A DNA stretch of 64,000 bases from Chitinophaga pinensis. Its GTDB lineage: Bacteria > Bacteroidota > Bacteroidia > Chitinophagales > Chitinophagaceae. The DNA is taken from contig CAMCHR010000002.1 in the NCBI GenBank assembly GCA_945874755.1, positions 1-64,000 of the forward strand, in the 5' to 3' direction. Positions 28,770-36,285 of this stretch are shown one piece after another; position 1 is the stretch's first letter; each line of letters opens with the position of its first letter. The position numbers were made by a program, and so were the translations under genes. Below the pieces are notes generated by a model that had not been told where the DNA came from, did not search any database, and worked only from the letters and a program-made list of their open reading frames with translations.

Positions 28770-29921
28770 TTATTGTATTCTGAAAAGCATGATTTGAGCA
28801 CTTGGGGTGGCGGGTCTAGAAGGATTTATTAAAGTACTTGTTTTAAATATTTGTGTTTGATTGTGTTTAACACTAAAAAACAATTCTAGATAATCATCCT
28901 CGCCAAAGACCACCATAGATTGTCCCGAAAAAATATTTTTGATGCCTACGGCGCCAGTGAAAAATTGCCTTAGACTATTAGGGTATGCAGATCCATTGCG
29001 TCTCATCCATACACTAATTTCGTCATTGGCTATTTGCGTATTGCCAACTTGAAGACTATACTGAACCATGTAAGTACCCGCTTTCACAACAAGCAACCGG
29101 GTTGGATCTAGGCTGGAGTTAAGCCCGATAGCAACCTGATTTTGACCAATGGTATCCCTCCACTTTACCGCGGTGGCTGTATTCGCTATGGCCACTTGCC
29201 TTGCAGTATCTGTAAATGCGCCAAAATGAGTTTCAAAAGGTATATAGCCTAAGCTCAAAGCTATTTCTGAAGCATTGATTTCCCCCTTATTTATTTTTAG
29301 GTTTATTCTATTGCTTAAGCTCACTGTATCTTTTTTATCTAATTTTAAAGCCAATGCTTGGATGGATGCCTTACTTAAAATTTTAAGACTATCAGGGACA
29401 TTATTGACTTTGTCCATTTGTAATGTCAATTTAAACGCAGGAATATTATTTACGCCAGTGCCACCCTGCGGTATACTTAAAGTACCTTCTACATTTTCTG
29501 CTAAGACATGGTCTGCCGAAAAAGCGTAAGCGGCATATTGAATTTGTTGTTGTCCAATCCGAATAAATTGTAAATGATTGTCCACATCAATTTCTACTCG
29601 CATAAAATAAGTAGCAGCCGTCCAATTTATTTTTTCAAATGCGCCAATGGTAATTATTTTAGCAGGCTCGGTTGCGCCAATTAAAATGGTAAACAATCCC
29701 AATGGACTAGTGGTAACGGATTTTAATTCTTGATAAAGTAACTCCTCGGCCAATGTATCTTTTAAAATACTAATTCGAATTTGTATTTGTTTATTGGGCA
29801 TAATCACGCCATAGCTTGTTCTAGCGACTGCCTGAAAAGCAATTCCCTTTTGGCTTTGACTCAAACCCATTTGACAATAAAATAGCAATACAATGATTAT
29901 AATTAGGGTAATAGACCTCAT
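28770..29921 (-). CDS. Secreted tail-fibre-like surface protein
   Basis: A 383-residue exported protein (signal peptide MRSITLIIIIVLLFYCQMGLSQ). Its first 130 residues match a common Bacteroidota N-terminal domain of the form KGIAFQAVAR...YQELKS...GLFTILIG...QYAAYAFSAD, seen in tail-fibre-like and adhesin-like surface proteins. A linker with IPQGGTGVNN, as in phage tail-fibre proteins, follows. The C-terminal 130 residues look like a C1q/TNF-like beta-sandwich (GTYMVQYSLQV, EDDYLELFFSVKHN). The ATG overlaps the stop of the preceding gene (ATGA), which sets the start and suggests translational coupling. Role: surface attachment or matrix, by inference. Confidence 0.75.
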   Translation of the reverse strand: MRSITLIIIIVLLFYCQMGLSQSQKGIAFQAVARTSYGVIMPNKQIQIRISILKDTLAEELLYQELKSVTTSPLGLFTILIGATEPAKIITIGAFEKINWTAATYFMRVEIDVDNHLQFIRIGQQQIQYAAYAFSADHVLAENVEGTLSIPQGGTGVNNIPAFKLTLQMDKVNNVPDSLKILSKASIQALALKLDKKDTVSLSNRINLKINKGEINASEIALSLGYIPFETHFGAFTDTARQVAIANTATAVKWRDTIGQNQVAIGLNSSLDPTRLLVVKAGTYMVQYSLQVGNTQIANDEISVWMRRNGSAYPNSLRQFFTGAVGIKNIFSGQSMVVFGEDDYLELFFSVKHNQTQIFKTSTLINPSRPATPSAQIMLFRIQ

Positions 29922-30475
29922 GGTTTTATAAATTTTAAATACTTGACCCAATAATTTTTTTTGACATCCATTGTCATATACTCAGGTAAATACAATACCT
30001 GCATCATGTATACGCCGCCAGGCATTGCGCTGATATCAATGGATTTTCCTACATAACCGCTCCTATATGTTGTTTGATCACTTGCAATGACTTGCCCATG
30101 TATATTCATAATCTTGTATCCAAATAAAATCAGATCTGGCTCTTTTGAAAACAGTACAATAGCATCTCCAGAAAATGTATTTTTTAGTTCTATACTAGGA
30201 TTGTACTTTCCCCAAATCCCATCATTGGCAAAACGATTCATAGTTGGTTGTAAAAAACCTGCAGTAAAATGATAGCTATTGGATTGATCGAGCAACATAT
30301 TGGTCAGTCCAAGATCAAGCCGCCAATCCATCTGCAAGCCATCCACATTAGAAGACATAAAACTATAACCAGCAAGACTAAATGTCTTTAAAGGTAGTTG
30401 CTGTCCATACAATTGAGTAACAAGTAATTGTAATAGGATGAGGAAGTAAAATAAGATTGATTTAAGATGACCCAT
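29918..30475 (-). CDS. Small secreted protein with a sorting-tail-like C-terminus
   Basis: A 185-residue exported protein (signal peptide about 1-24, ending QLYGQ). The C-terminal 70 residues (FGYKIMNIHGQVI...IDISAMPGGVYMMQVL) have the strand pattern of type IX secretion C-terminal domains (short Asn/His-Gly turn, then xPxGVYxxxV), though weaker than the standard form. The N-terminal part (GYSFMSSNVDGLQMDWRLDLG) resembles no family I know. It is the first gene of a two-gene unit with the tail-fibre-like protein, overlapping it by four bases. Confidence 0.65.
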   Translation of the reverse strand: MGHLKSILFYFLILLQLLVTQLYGQQLPLKTFSLAGYSFMSSNVDGLQMDWRLDLGLTNMLLDQSNSYHFTAGFLQPTMNRFANDGIWGKYNPSIELKNTFSGDAIVLFSKEPDLILFGYKIMNIHGQVIASDQTTYRSGYVGKSIDISAMPGGVYMMQVLYLPEYMTMDVKKNYWVKYLKFIKP

Positions 30476-30571
30476 TGGTTAAACCTAGTCATTCTTGATA
30501 CTTATTTTTAGCGTATTTATACTTTCAATAAATGGCATCAAAATAATCCGGCCATTTATAAAAATATTGGT

Positions 30572-30604
30572 CCCTTATCTTTTTAGATAGGAGATTTTTT
30601 TTGT
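30572..30604 (+). terminator. Possible leader hairpin with T run upstream of the M20 gene
   Basis: CCTTATCT and AGATAGG (30573-30591, one bulged T) form a hairpin ahead of a run of eight T. No plus-strand gene precedes it, so it could act as an attenuator in the leader of the M20 gene. The stem is AT-rich and weak. Confidence 0.35.
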
Positions 30605-30650
30605 ATCTTATGTCTTCAAATTTATTGTATCATCATTATAAAAATTTACT

Positions 30651-32267
30651 ATGCCAATTCATTTTATAAGACGCATTGTAGTATGTGTTTGTTTATTAAG
30701 TTTTTCTTTGCCCATTTTTGCGCAAAAAAAATACACCGAAAAAGATTTAGCTGCATTAAAGCAAACCCTTATGCAGACTGTTGCGGGGAAGTCCAAAGAA
30801 GTACAAGTGATGGTAGATCAAATATTTAGTTTTGCTGAATTAGGATTTCAAGAAGTTGAAACCTCTAAATATATTACATCTATTTTGATAAAAAATGGGT
30901 TTACGGTAGAAAATGGTATTGCGAATGTGCCTACTGCGTGGATGGCTAAGTGGGGAACTGGTTCACCAGTGATTGCATTGGGAAGTGATGTGGATTGTAT
31001 TCCTAAAGCCTCCCAAAAACCAGGCGTAGCTTACAAAGCACCAATTGTGGAAGGCGCACCCGGTCATGGCGAGGGCCATAATTCTGGACAAGCTGTGATC
31101 ATTTATGCAGCGATTGCAATGAAAGAATTAATGGAGCGAGAAAAATTACCAGGTACTATTTTAATTTGGCCTGGTATTGCCGAAGAATTAGTTGGAACAA
31201 AAGCATGGTATGTGCGTGATGGTTATTTTAAAGATGTGGATGCTTGTATTTTCACGCATGTGAGTGGTGATTTTACTTCTAGCTATGGTGATAATGGTGG
31301 CAATGGTTTAGTGAGTGTGCGTTTTGATTTTGAAGGAGAAGCCGCTCATGCTGCAGGTCAACCATGGAGAGCAAAAAGCGCCTTGGACGCGGTAGAATTA
31401 ATGAATGTGGGATGGAATTTTAAAAGAGAACATCTTAAGCCAACCAATAGATCGCACTATGTTATTGTAGACGGAGGTGACCAGCCGAATGTGGTACCAA
31501 GTAAAGCAAGTGTATGGTATTATTTTAGAGAGCGTACCTATGAGGATATTAAAATGAATTATGAATCAGGTATCAAAATTGCAGAAGGTGCAGCGATGAT
31601 GACGAATACAAAAATGACACATCAAATGCTAGGCACTGCATGGCCTGGTCATTTTAATAAACCACTTGCAGAAGCGATGTATGCGAATATAAAAAAAGTA
31701 GGTATGCCTACTTGGGATGAAAAAGACATTGCATTGGCGAAGGGCGTACAAGCCTTGGTAGAAGCGCCAAAGAAAGACCAACAAGGCAATCCCATTGATG
31801 GATTAAAAACGAGTATTGATACTTTGAAAGGTTCGGTTGCTTTTTCATGGGGTGGAGGATCTGATGATATTGCAGATATCTCTTGGAACCTGCCAACCAT
31901 TGTTTTAAGGTATCCAGCGAATATTCCAGGCACAAAAGGACACCATTGGGCAGATGCGATTGCCATGGCAACACCTATTGCGCACAAGGGCTCCTTGGTG
32001 GGTGCAGAAGCTACAGCCATGACTTTATTGGATTTGTTTACCAAGCCTAGTCTAGTGGCAGATGCTAAAAAATATTTTAAAGAAGTACAAACTAAAGAGG
32101 TGCAGTATATTCCTTTCATTACTAAAGACGACCCTCCTGCAATTCATTTGAATAAAGAAATTCAAGGCACTTATAGAAGCCAACTTGAAAAATTCTATTA
32201 CGATCCAAGTAAGTTTGGAACTTATTTAGAACAATTGGGTATTGTTTATCCTACTTTGAAGCAATAA
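30651..32267 (+). CDS. Secreted M20-family amidohydrolase (AbgB-like)
   Basis: A 538-residue exported protein (signal peptide to about 24, ending IFAQ). It belongs to the M20 metallopeptidase fold, nearest to p-aminobenzoyl-glutamate hydrolase subunit B-type amidohydrolases: HGEGHNSGQAVIIYAAIAMKE, WPGIAEELVGTKAWYVRDG and the dimerisation-domain RFDFEGEAAHAAGQPW are visible. The metal residues are the His in GHNSGQ, the Glu pair in AEELVG and the His near CIFTHVSGDF. In Escherichia coli AbgB works with AbgA; here it stands alone with a signal peptide, so the substrate is probably an acylated amino acid or peptide. A terminator follows. Confidence 0.87.
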   Translation: MPIHFIRRIVVCVCLLSFSLPIFAQKKYTEKDLAALKQTLMQTVAGKSKEVQVMVDQIFSFAELGFQEVETSKYITSILIKNGFTVENGIANVPTAWMAKWGTGSPVIALGSDVDCIPKASQKPGVAYKAPIVEGAPGHGEGHNSGQAVIIYAAIAMKELMEREKLPGTILIWPGIAEELVGTKAWYVRDGYFKDVDACIFTHVSGDFTSSYGDNGGNGLVSVRFDFEGEAAHAAGQPWRAKSALDAVELMNVGWNFKREHLKPTNRSHYVIVDGGDQPNVVPSKASVWYYFRERTYEDIKMNYESGIKIAEGAAMMTNTKMTHQMLGTAWPGHFNKPLAEAMYANIKKVGMPTWDEKDIALAKGVQALVEAPKKDQQGNPIDGLKTSIDTLKGSVAFSWGGGSDDIADISWNLPTIVLRYPANIPGTKGHHWADAIAMATPIAHKGSLVGAEATAMTLLDLFTKPSLVADAKKYFKEVQTKEVQYIPFITKDDPPAIHLNKEIQGTYRSQLEKFYYDPSKFGTYLEQLGIVYPTLKQ

Positions 32268-32277
32268 ATTGACTTTA

Positions 32278-32310
32278 AAAGGCGGTATTTCTATACCGCC
32301 TTTCTTTTTC
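32278..32310 (+). terminator. Terminator of the M20 gene
   Basis: GGCGGTAT (32281-32288), loop TTCT, ATACCGCC (32293-32300), flanked by AAA and TTT that extend the stem, then a T-rich tail. Confidence 0.92.
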
Positions 32311-32373
32311 TTGCTATCTGCAAGGATTTATTTAGTAAATTAGACTCTTACTAAAATTTAAATTTTGCCAGCT

Positions 32374-34332
32374 ATGAAAAAGCAAATCTTATTCCCACTA
32401 ATTTTCGGTTTTATTTCCACTTTGGCAATCGCACAAGTGCCAACTGATGTCTATAAAATGGAAGCAGTTTCAAGACCTAAAATTTCTCCAGAAGGAAGTT
32501 GGATTTTGTATAGCCAATCAAAAATTGATGCTGCAAAAGATAGATCAGTGTCAAAATTATACATGATGTCGTCTGATGGAAAAGAGACCATCACATTAAC
32601 TGAACAAACCAAGGGCGTTGGCAATTACCAATGGAGCCCTGACGGAAAATACATTTCTTATTTAACGAAGGGAAAAGAGGAGGACTATGGTTCACAAGTA
32701 TTTCTAATGGATCGTCGTGGCGGAGAAGGCGTTCAGCTAACTAATATTAAAGGAGAGATTAATGATTATGTTTGGTTTAATAACGGTAAAAAAATGATTG
32801 TAGTCGTGAAAGATTTTAACTACGCGGATACTGCAAAGTCTAAAATTAGAACACCATATGAAATGACTAGGTACAAATTCAAACAAGACAACGAGGGTTA
32901 TTTAGATAATCGTAAAACACATATCTATTTATTTGATATGGCAACAAAAAAATTAGATACATTAACAAGCGGTAATTACAATGAGTCGAGTGTTGCTATT
33001 AGTGCAGACGATTCTATGATTGCTTACGTGAGCAATGTTTCAGAAAATCCTGACAAGAATTCTAATACGGATTTGTTTTTATTAAAACTTACAAAAGGCG
33101 CTACACCATTGCAGTTAACGAATTATAAAGGCGCTAACACTAGTCCAGTATTTAGCCCAGATAATTCTAAAATTGCATTTATACAATCTAGTTCAGAAAG
33201 AAATTTTGATATGTATGACATTACACAATTAGGTATTTATGATCTTAAATCGAAAACTATATCAATTGTTTCAAAAAATTATGATCGTTCATTCTCTTCT
33301 ATTGCTTGGTCCATAGATGGTCAGTCCATTTTGTCTTTAATTGAAGATGACAGAAAACAAAATTTGGTACAATTTAATATTCAAACACAACAGCCAACTT
33401 TATTAACTAATGAAATGGGGGTGTATAGTTCGATGGATATGAATGACAAGGGCGATATGGTTTTGCTATTTGCTAATTTAGAAACACCGAATGAAATTTA
33501 TAGCTATCAAAATAAAACGACTAAAAGGTTAACCCACTTGCAAGATGCTTTTGTAGCAAGTTTAAAAAAAGGATACCATAAAGGATTTCAATCTACTTCA
33601 TCTGATGGAACAGTCGTATCAAGTATTTTACATTTACCAGATAGCGGAGCAAAAAATTTACCATTGATTTTGTTTATCCATGGAGGTCCTGTGGCACAAG
33701 ATGATTATGCATTTGATATGACATCTAGAATCTACGCTGCTGCAGGTTATGCTGTAGCAACAGTTAATTACAGAGGAAGTAGCGGAAGAGGTGTGGCATT
33801 TACAAGTGCTATTTATGCAGATTGGGGCAATAAGGAAGTGAAAGACATTGTTGGTGCAGCAGATTATTTAATTAAAGAAGGTATTGTGGATCCAAATAGA
33901 CTTGGAATTGCAGGTTGGAGCTATGGTGGCATCTTGACTAATTATACTATTGCTACAGATAAGCGTTTTAAAGCTGGCGTAAGTGGTGCAGGAAGTTCAC
34001 TCATGATGTCTGTGTATGGATCTGATCAATACATTTCTCAATATGAAGATGAATTAGGTAAGCCTTGGGAGAATCCTAAAAAATATGAGGCGTTGTCCTA
34101 TCCATTCTATAAAGTAAAGGAGATTAAAGCACCTGTTTTATTCATGGCAAGTCAAGCAGATTTTAATGTGCCCGTAATTGGTGCAGAACAAATGTATCAA
34201 GCATTTAAATCAGAAGGGATTCCTACTGAATTGATCATCTATCCAAATCAAAACCACGGCATACGCGTGCCAAGTTATATTGTACATCGTCATAATGCAC
34301 ATATCAATTGGTTTAACAAGTATTTAAAATGA
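32374..34332 (+). CDS. Secreted S9 family prolyl oligopeptidase-type peptidase
   Basis: A 652-residue exported protein (signal peptide ending LAIAQ). The N-terminal beta-propeller (about 25-390) has repeats such as SPDGKYISYLTKG and SPDNSKIAFIQSS. The C-terminal alpha/beta hydrolase carries the oxyanion region FIHGGPVAQDD, nucleophile Ser in GWSYGGILT (about 534), acid Asp in ASQADFNVPV and His in NQNHGI. Size and layout fit S9C acylaminoacyl-peptidase types. The ATG at 32374 gives the signal peptide directly; a TTG nine bases earlier was rejected. It overlaps the next gene by four bases (ATGA). Confidence 0.92.
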   Translation: MKKQILFPLIFGFISTLAIAQVPTDVYKMEAVSRPKISPEGSWILYSQSKIDAAKDRSVSKLYMMSSDGKETITLTEQTKGVGNYQWSPDGKYISYLTKGKEEDYGSQVFLMDRRGGEGVQLTNIKGEINDYVWFNNGKKMIVVVKDFNYADTAKSKIRTPYEMTRYKFKQDNEGYLDNRKTHIYLFDMATKKLDTLTSGNYNESSVAISADDSMIAYVSNVSENPDKNSNTDLFLLKLTKGATPLQLTNYKGANTSPVFSPDNSKIAFIQSSSERNFDMYDITQLGIYDLKSKTISIVSKNYDRSFSSIAWSIDGQSILSLIEDDRKQNLVQFNIQTQQPTLLTNEMGVYSSMDMNDKGDMVLLFANLETPNEIYSYQNKTTKRLTHLQDAFVASLKKGYHKGFQSTSSDGTVVSSILHLPDSGAKNLPLILFIHGGPVAQDDYAFDMTSRIYAAAGYAVATVNYRGSSGRGVAFTSAIYADWGNKEVKDIVGAADYLIKEGIVDPNRLGIAGWSYGGILTNYTIATDKRFKAGVSGAGSSLMMSVYGSDQYISQYEDELGKPWENPKKYEALSYPFYKVKEIKAPVLFMASQADFNVPVIGAEQMYQAFKSEGIPTELIIYPNQNHGIRVPSYIVHRHNAHINWFNKYLK

Positions 34333-35099
34333 AAATAATTGTCACCTGGCTTCTTTTTGCTGGTGTGATTGCAGTGAATGCACTGGCCAATATTCTACCC
34401 ATCAATGGATATAATACTGGCCAGATTTCTGCATTTTATCCCAATGCGTTTGTGCCAGCCGGATTTACCTTTTCTATTTGGGGTATCATTTATTTATTGT
34501 TATTATCTTATACTATTGGCTATACTTACTATACGTTTAAGCGCCGACAATATCCGAAAGCGTATTTATTTATTGAGCGCATCAATACTTATTTTTTATT
34601 GACTTGCTTATTCAATATGGCGTGGATTGTTGCTTGGCATTATTTACAAATTGAATTATCTGTGCTGATTATGTTGTTATTTTTAAGCACGCTCATTCAA
34701 TTATTTTTGAAAAGTAAAACAATGGCGCATGATTTAACTACAACTCAAAAATTTATTTTACAAACACCTTTTATTGTATACTTAGGTTGGATCTCTGTTG
34801 CCACCATCGCTAATATCACGGCTTTATTGGTTGCTTATAAATGGACTGCATTGAATATTGCGCCCGTTTATTGGAGTGCAGTCATGATTTTAATTGCAAT
34901 TGTACTTGCAGCAGTGATGTTAATAAAATTTCAAGTAGTATCTTTTACTTTAGTAGTTGCATGGGCTTTATGGGGTATTTATAACGCACAAGGCCCTGCA
35001 GCACCAATACTTGCTAGAATAACTGCAATTGGAATTGGCGTATTAATTTCTGCTGTATTGTTTACTTTTTTTAAAAGTAAAATTCAATTGGTTAATTAG
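34329..35099 (+). CDS. TspO/MBR-like (tryptophan-rich sensory) membrane protein
   Basis: A 256-residue protein with about seven hydrophobic helices. The segment NAFVPAGFTFSIWGIIYLLL matches the hallmark of tryptophan-rich sensory/TspO-like proteins (PxxFxxxWxxxY type), and a second IAWHYLQ-type helix follows. TspO proteins bind porphyrins or lipids; this longer branch is uncharacterised. Translation is probably coupled to the S9 peptidase gene by the ATGA overlap. The stop overlaps that of the TauE gene by four bases, with no terminator visible between these convergent genes. Confidence 0.7.
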   Translation: MKIIVTWLLFAGVIAVNALANILPINGYNTGQISAFYPNAFVPAGFTFSIWGIIYLLLLSYTIGYTYYTFKRRQYPKAYLFIERINTYFLLTCLFNMAWIVAWHYLQIELSVLIMLLFLSTLIQLFLKSKTMAHDLTTTQKFILQTPFIVYLGWISVATIANITALLVAYKWTALNIAPVYWSAVMILIAIVLAAVMLIKFQVVSFTLVVAWALWGIYNAQGPAAPILARITAIGIGVLISAVLFTFFKSKIQLVN

Positions 35100-35908
35100 T
35101 GAATGCCCGCTATTGGGAAAAGCAACTGTTGAATTATGATGTACAGACCCATCAATAAAACAAACCAGCCAAATCCTCTTTTTAGTTGATCACCGTCTAT
35201 GCGCTTACTTAATTTGTCGCCAATAAAAATGCCTGCAATAGCAAGTGCAGTAACACTTAATAATAAGGTCCAATTGATTGTGCTATTGCCAAGATCACCA
35301 GTAAACCCAATCAAAGATTTAGCAGCAATGATAAGCAAAGATGTGCCCACTGCTTGTTTCATTGGGAGTTTACTCAACATCACTAGTGCTGGGATAATTA
35401 AAAATCCTCCGCCTGCACCCACTAAACCAGTTAGCAAGCCCACTAAAGCACCTTCTATTAAGATCAAAGGGTAATTAAATTTTTGTTCACCTTCTGTAAA
35501 AGTCTCTTTGCTTGATTTAGAGTTAATCATAGAGAAGGATGCTGCGATCATTAAAATAGCAAACAGTAACATCAACATTAATGATTTTGTGACTATCAGA
35601 CCTCCATATTCACCCAAGTTAGTTGGTATTGCAGGCACTAAAATTTTTCTAGTGGTATAGACAGAAATTATAGAAGGAATCCCAAAGATGACGGCTGTTT
35701 TTAGATGTACAAATCCTTGCTTGTACTTGGGCCAAGCACCAACAAGGCTACTTGATCCAACTATGAATAAAGAATAAGCAGTTGCTTGTACCGGGTCAAC
35801 ATGAAAAAGATACACTAAAACAGGAACAGTTAAAATACTACCGCCTCCGCCAATTAAGCCAAGAAAGATACCAATAAAAATTGAAGCTAAATAGCCAATT
35901 ATTTCCAT
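35096..35908 (-). CDS. tauE: TauE/SafE-family sulfite exporter
   Basis: A 270-residue membrane protein with about eight helices, made of two repeats. The repeats start with the TauE motif GLIGGGGSILTVPVLVYL (about 20-37) and GLVGAGGGFLIIPALVML (about 164-181). Family members export sulfite or related organosulfur anions. It is divergent from a persulfide dioxygenase-rhodanese fusion, whose product is sulfite, which supports sulfite as substrate. An inverted repeat of Crp/Fnr type (35953-35970) lies about 45 bases upstream of the start. Confidence 0.9.
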   Translation of the reverse strand: MEIIGYLASIFIGIFLGLIGGGGSILTVPVLVYLFHVDPVQATAYSLFIVGSSSLVGAWPKYKQGFVHLKTAVIFGIPSIISVYTTRKILVPAIPTNLGEYGGLIVTKSLMLMLLFAILMIAASFSMINSKSSKETFTEGEQKFNYPLILIEGALVGLLTGLVGAGGGFLIIPALVMLSKLPMKQAVGTSLLIIAAKSLIGFTGDLGNSTINWTLLLSVTALAIAGIFIGDKLSKRIDGDQLKRGFGWFVLLMGLYIIIQQLLFPIAGIH

Positions 35909-35952
35909 GTTGTATTATTTAACACAAATATGCTTGTATAAAAATAAAAGAT

Positions 35953-35970
35953 AGGTGATAAATCTCACCT
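35953..35970. promoter_or_regulatory. Inverted repeat, Crp/Fnr-type half-sites, tauE side
   Basis: AGGTGA, six bases, TCACCT. The GGTGA-N6-TCACC arrangement has the same spacing as the TGTGA-N6-TCACA site near the other gene. It lies 45-62 bases upstream of the tauE ATG. Confidence 0.55.
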
Positions 35971-36215
35971 GCCCAATTTTTTAGCAAAAATATGGGTAGA
36001 ATTAAATGATCATAAAAGTAAAGAATCTATTATGGTCCAAGAACTATCTTATAAATGTTGTAAATTGAGTGGATACTATTCATCAAAAAATGATTGAACT
36101 ACCATGAGAAATCTTTATCTAATTACATTGTGTTTTTTATTAAGCTCCAGGTAGCAATCATGACAAAGCTTGGGATTTTTTAAAAACAGGATTTTAGATA
36201 AATAGGATTGTTTAA

Positions 36216-36237
36216 ATTTGTGATATATATCACAAAT
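36216..36237. promoter_or_regulatory. Perfect palindrome, Crp/Fnr-type operator
   Basis: A 22-bp perfect palindrome with TGTGA (36219-36223), TATATA, TCACA (36230-36234). It is identical to the Crp-family consensus core. Its centre (36226.5) lies about 43 bases before the start point predicted from CATCTTTG (36256-36263), the position used by class II activators. Confidence 0.8.
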
Positions 36238-36255
36238 AATAGTATTAATAATGCG

Positions 36256-36263
36256 CATCTTTG
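36256..36263 (+). promoter_or_regulatory. Probable -7 element of the CstB-like gene
   Basis: CATCTTTG differs by one base from TAnnTTTG and lies 22 bases before the ATG. No good -33 element is present, as expected for an activator-dependent promoter; the palindrome sits in that place. Confidence 0.55.
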
Positions 36264-36285
36264 TGGTCAATAAAAAATTACCAAT

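Larger units (their letters stand above)
35909..36285. other. 377-base intergenic region between tauE and the CstB-like gene
   Basis: It contains two Crp/Fnr-type inverted repeats (listed separately), a probable promoter for the right-hand gene and a 16-codon ATG frame at 36104-36154 whose product looks like a signal peptide start (MRNLYLITLCFLLSS) and then stops. The last could be a leader peptide, a remnant of a lost gene or chance. Otherwise no gene is seen. Confidence 0.6.
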
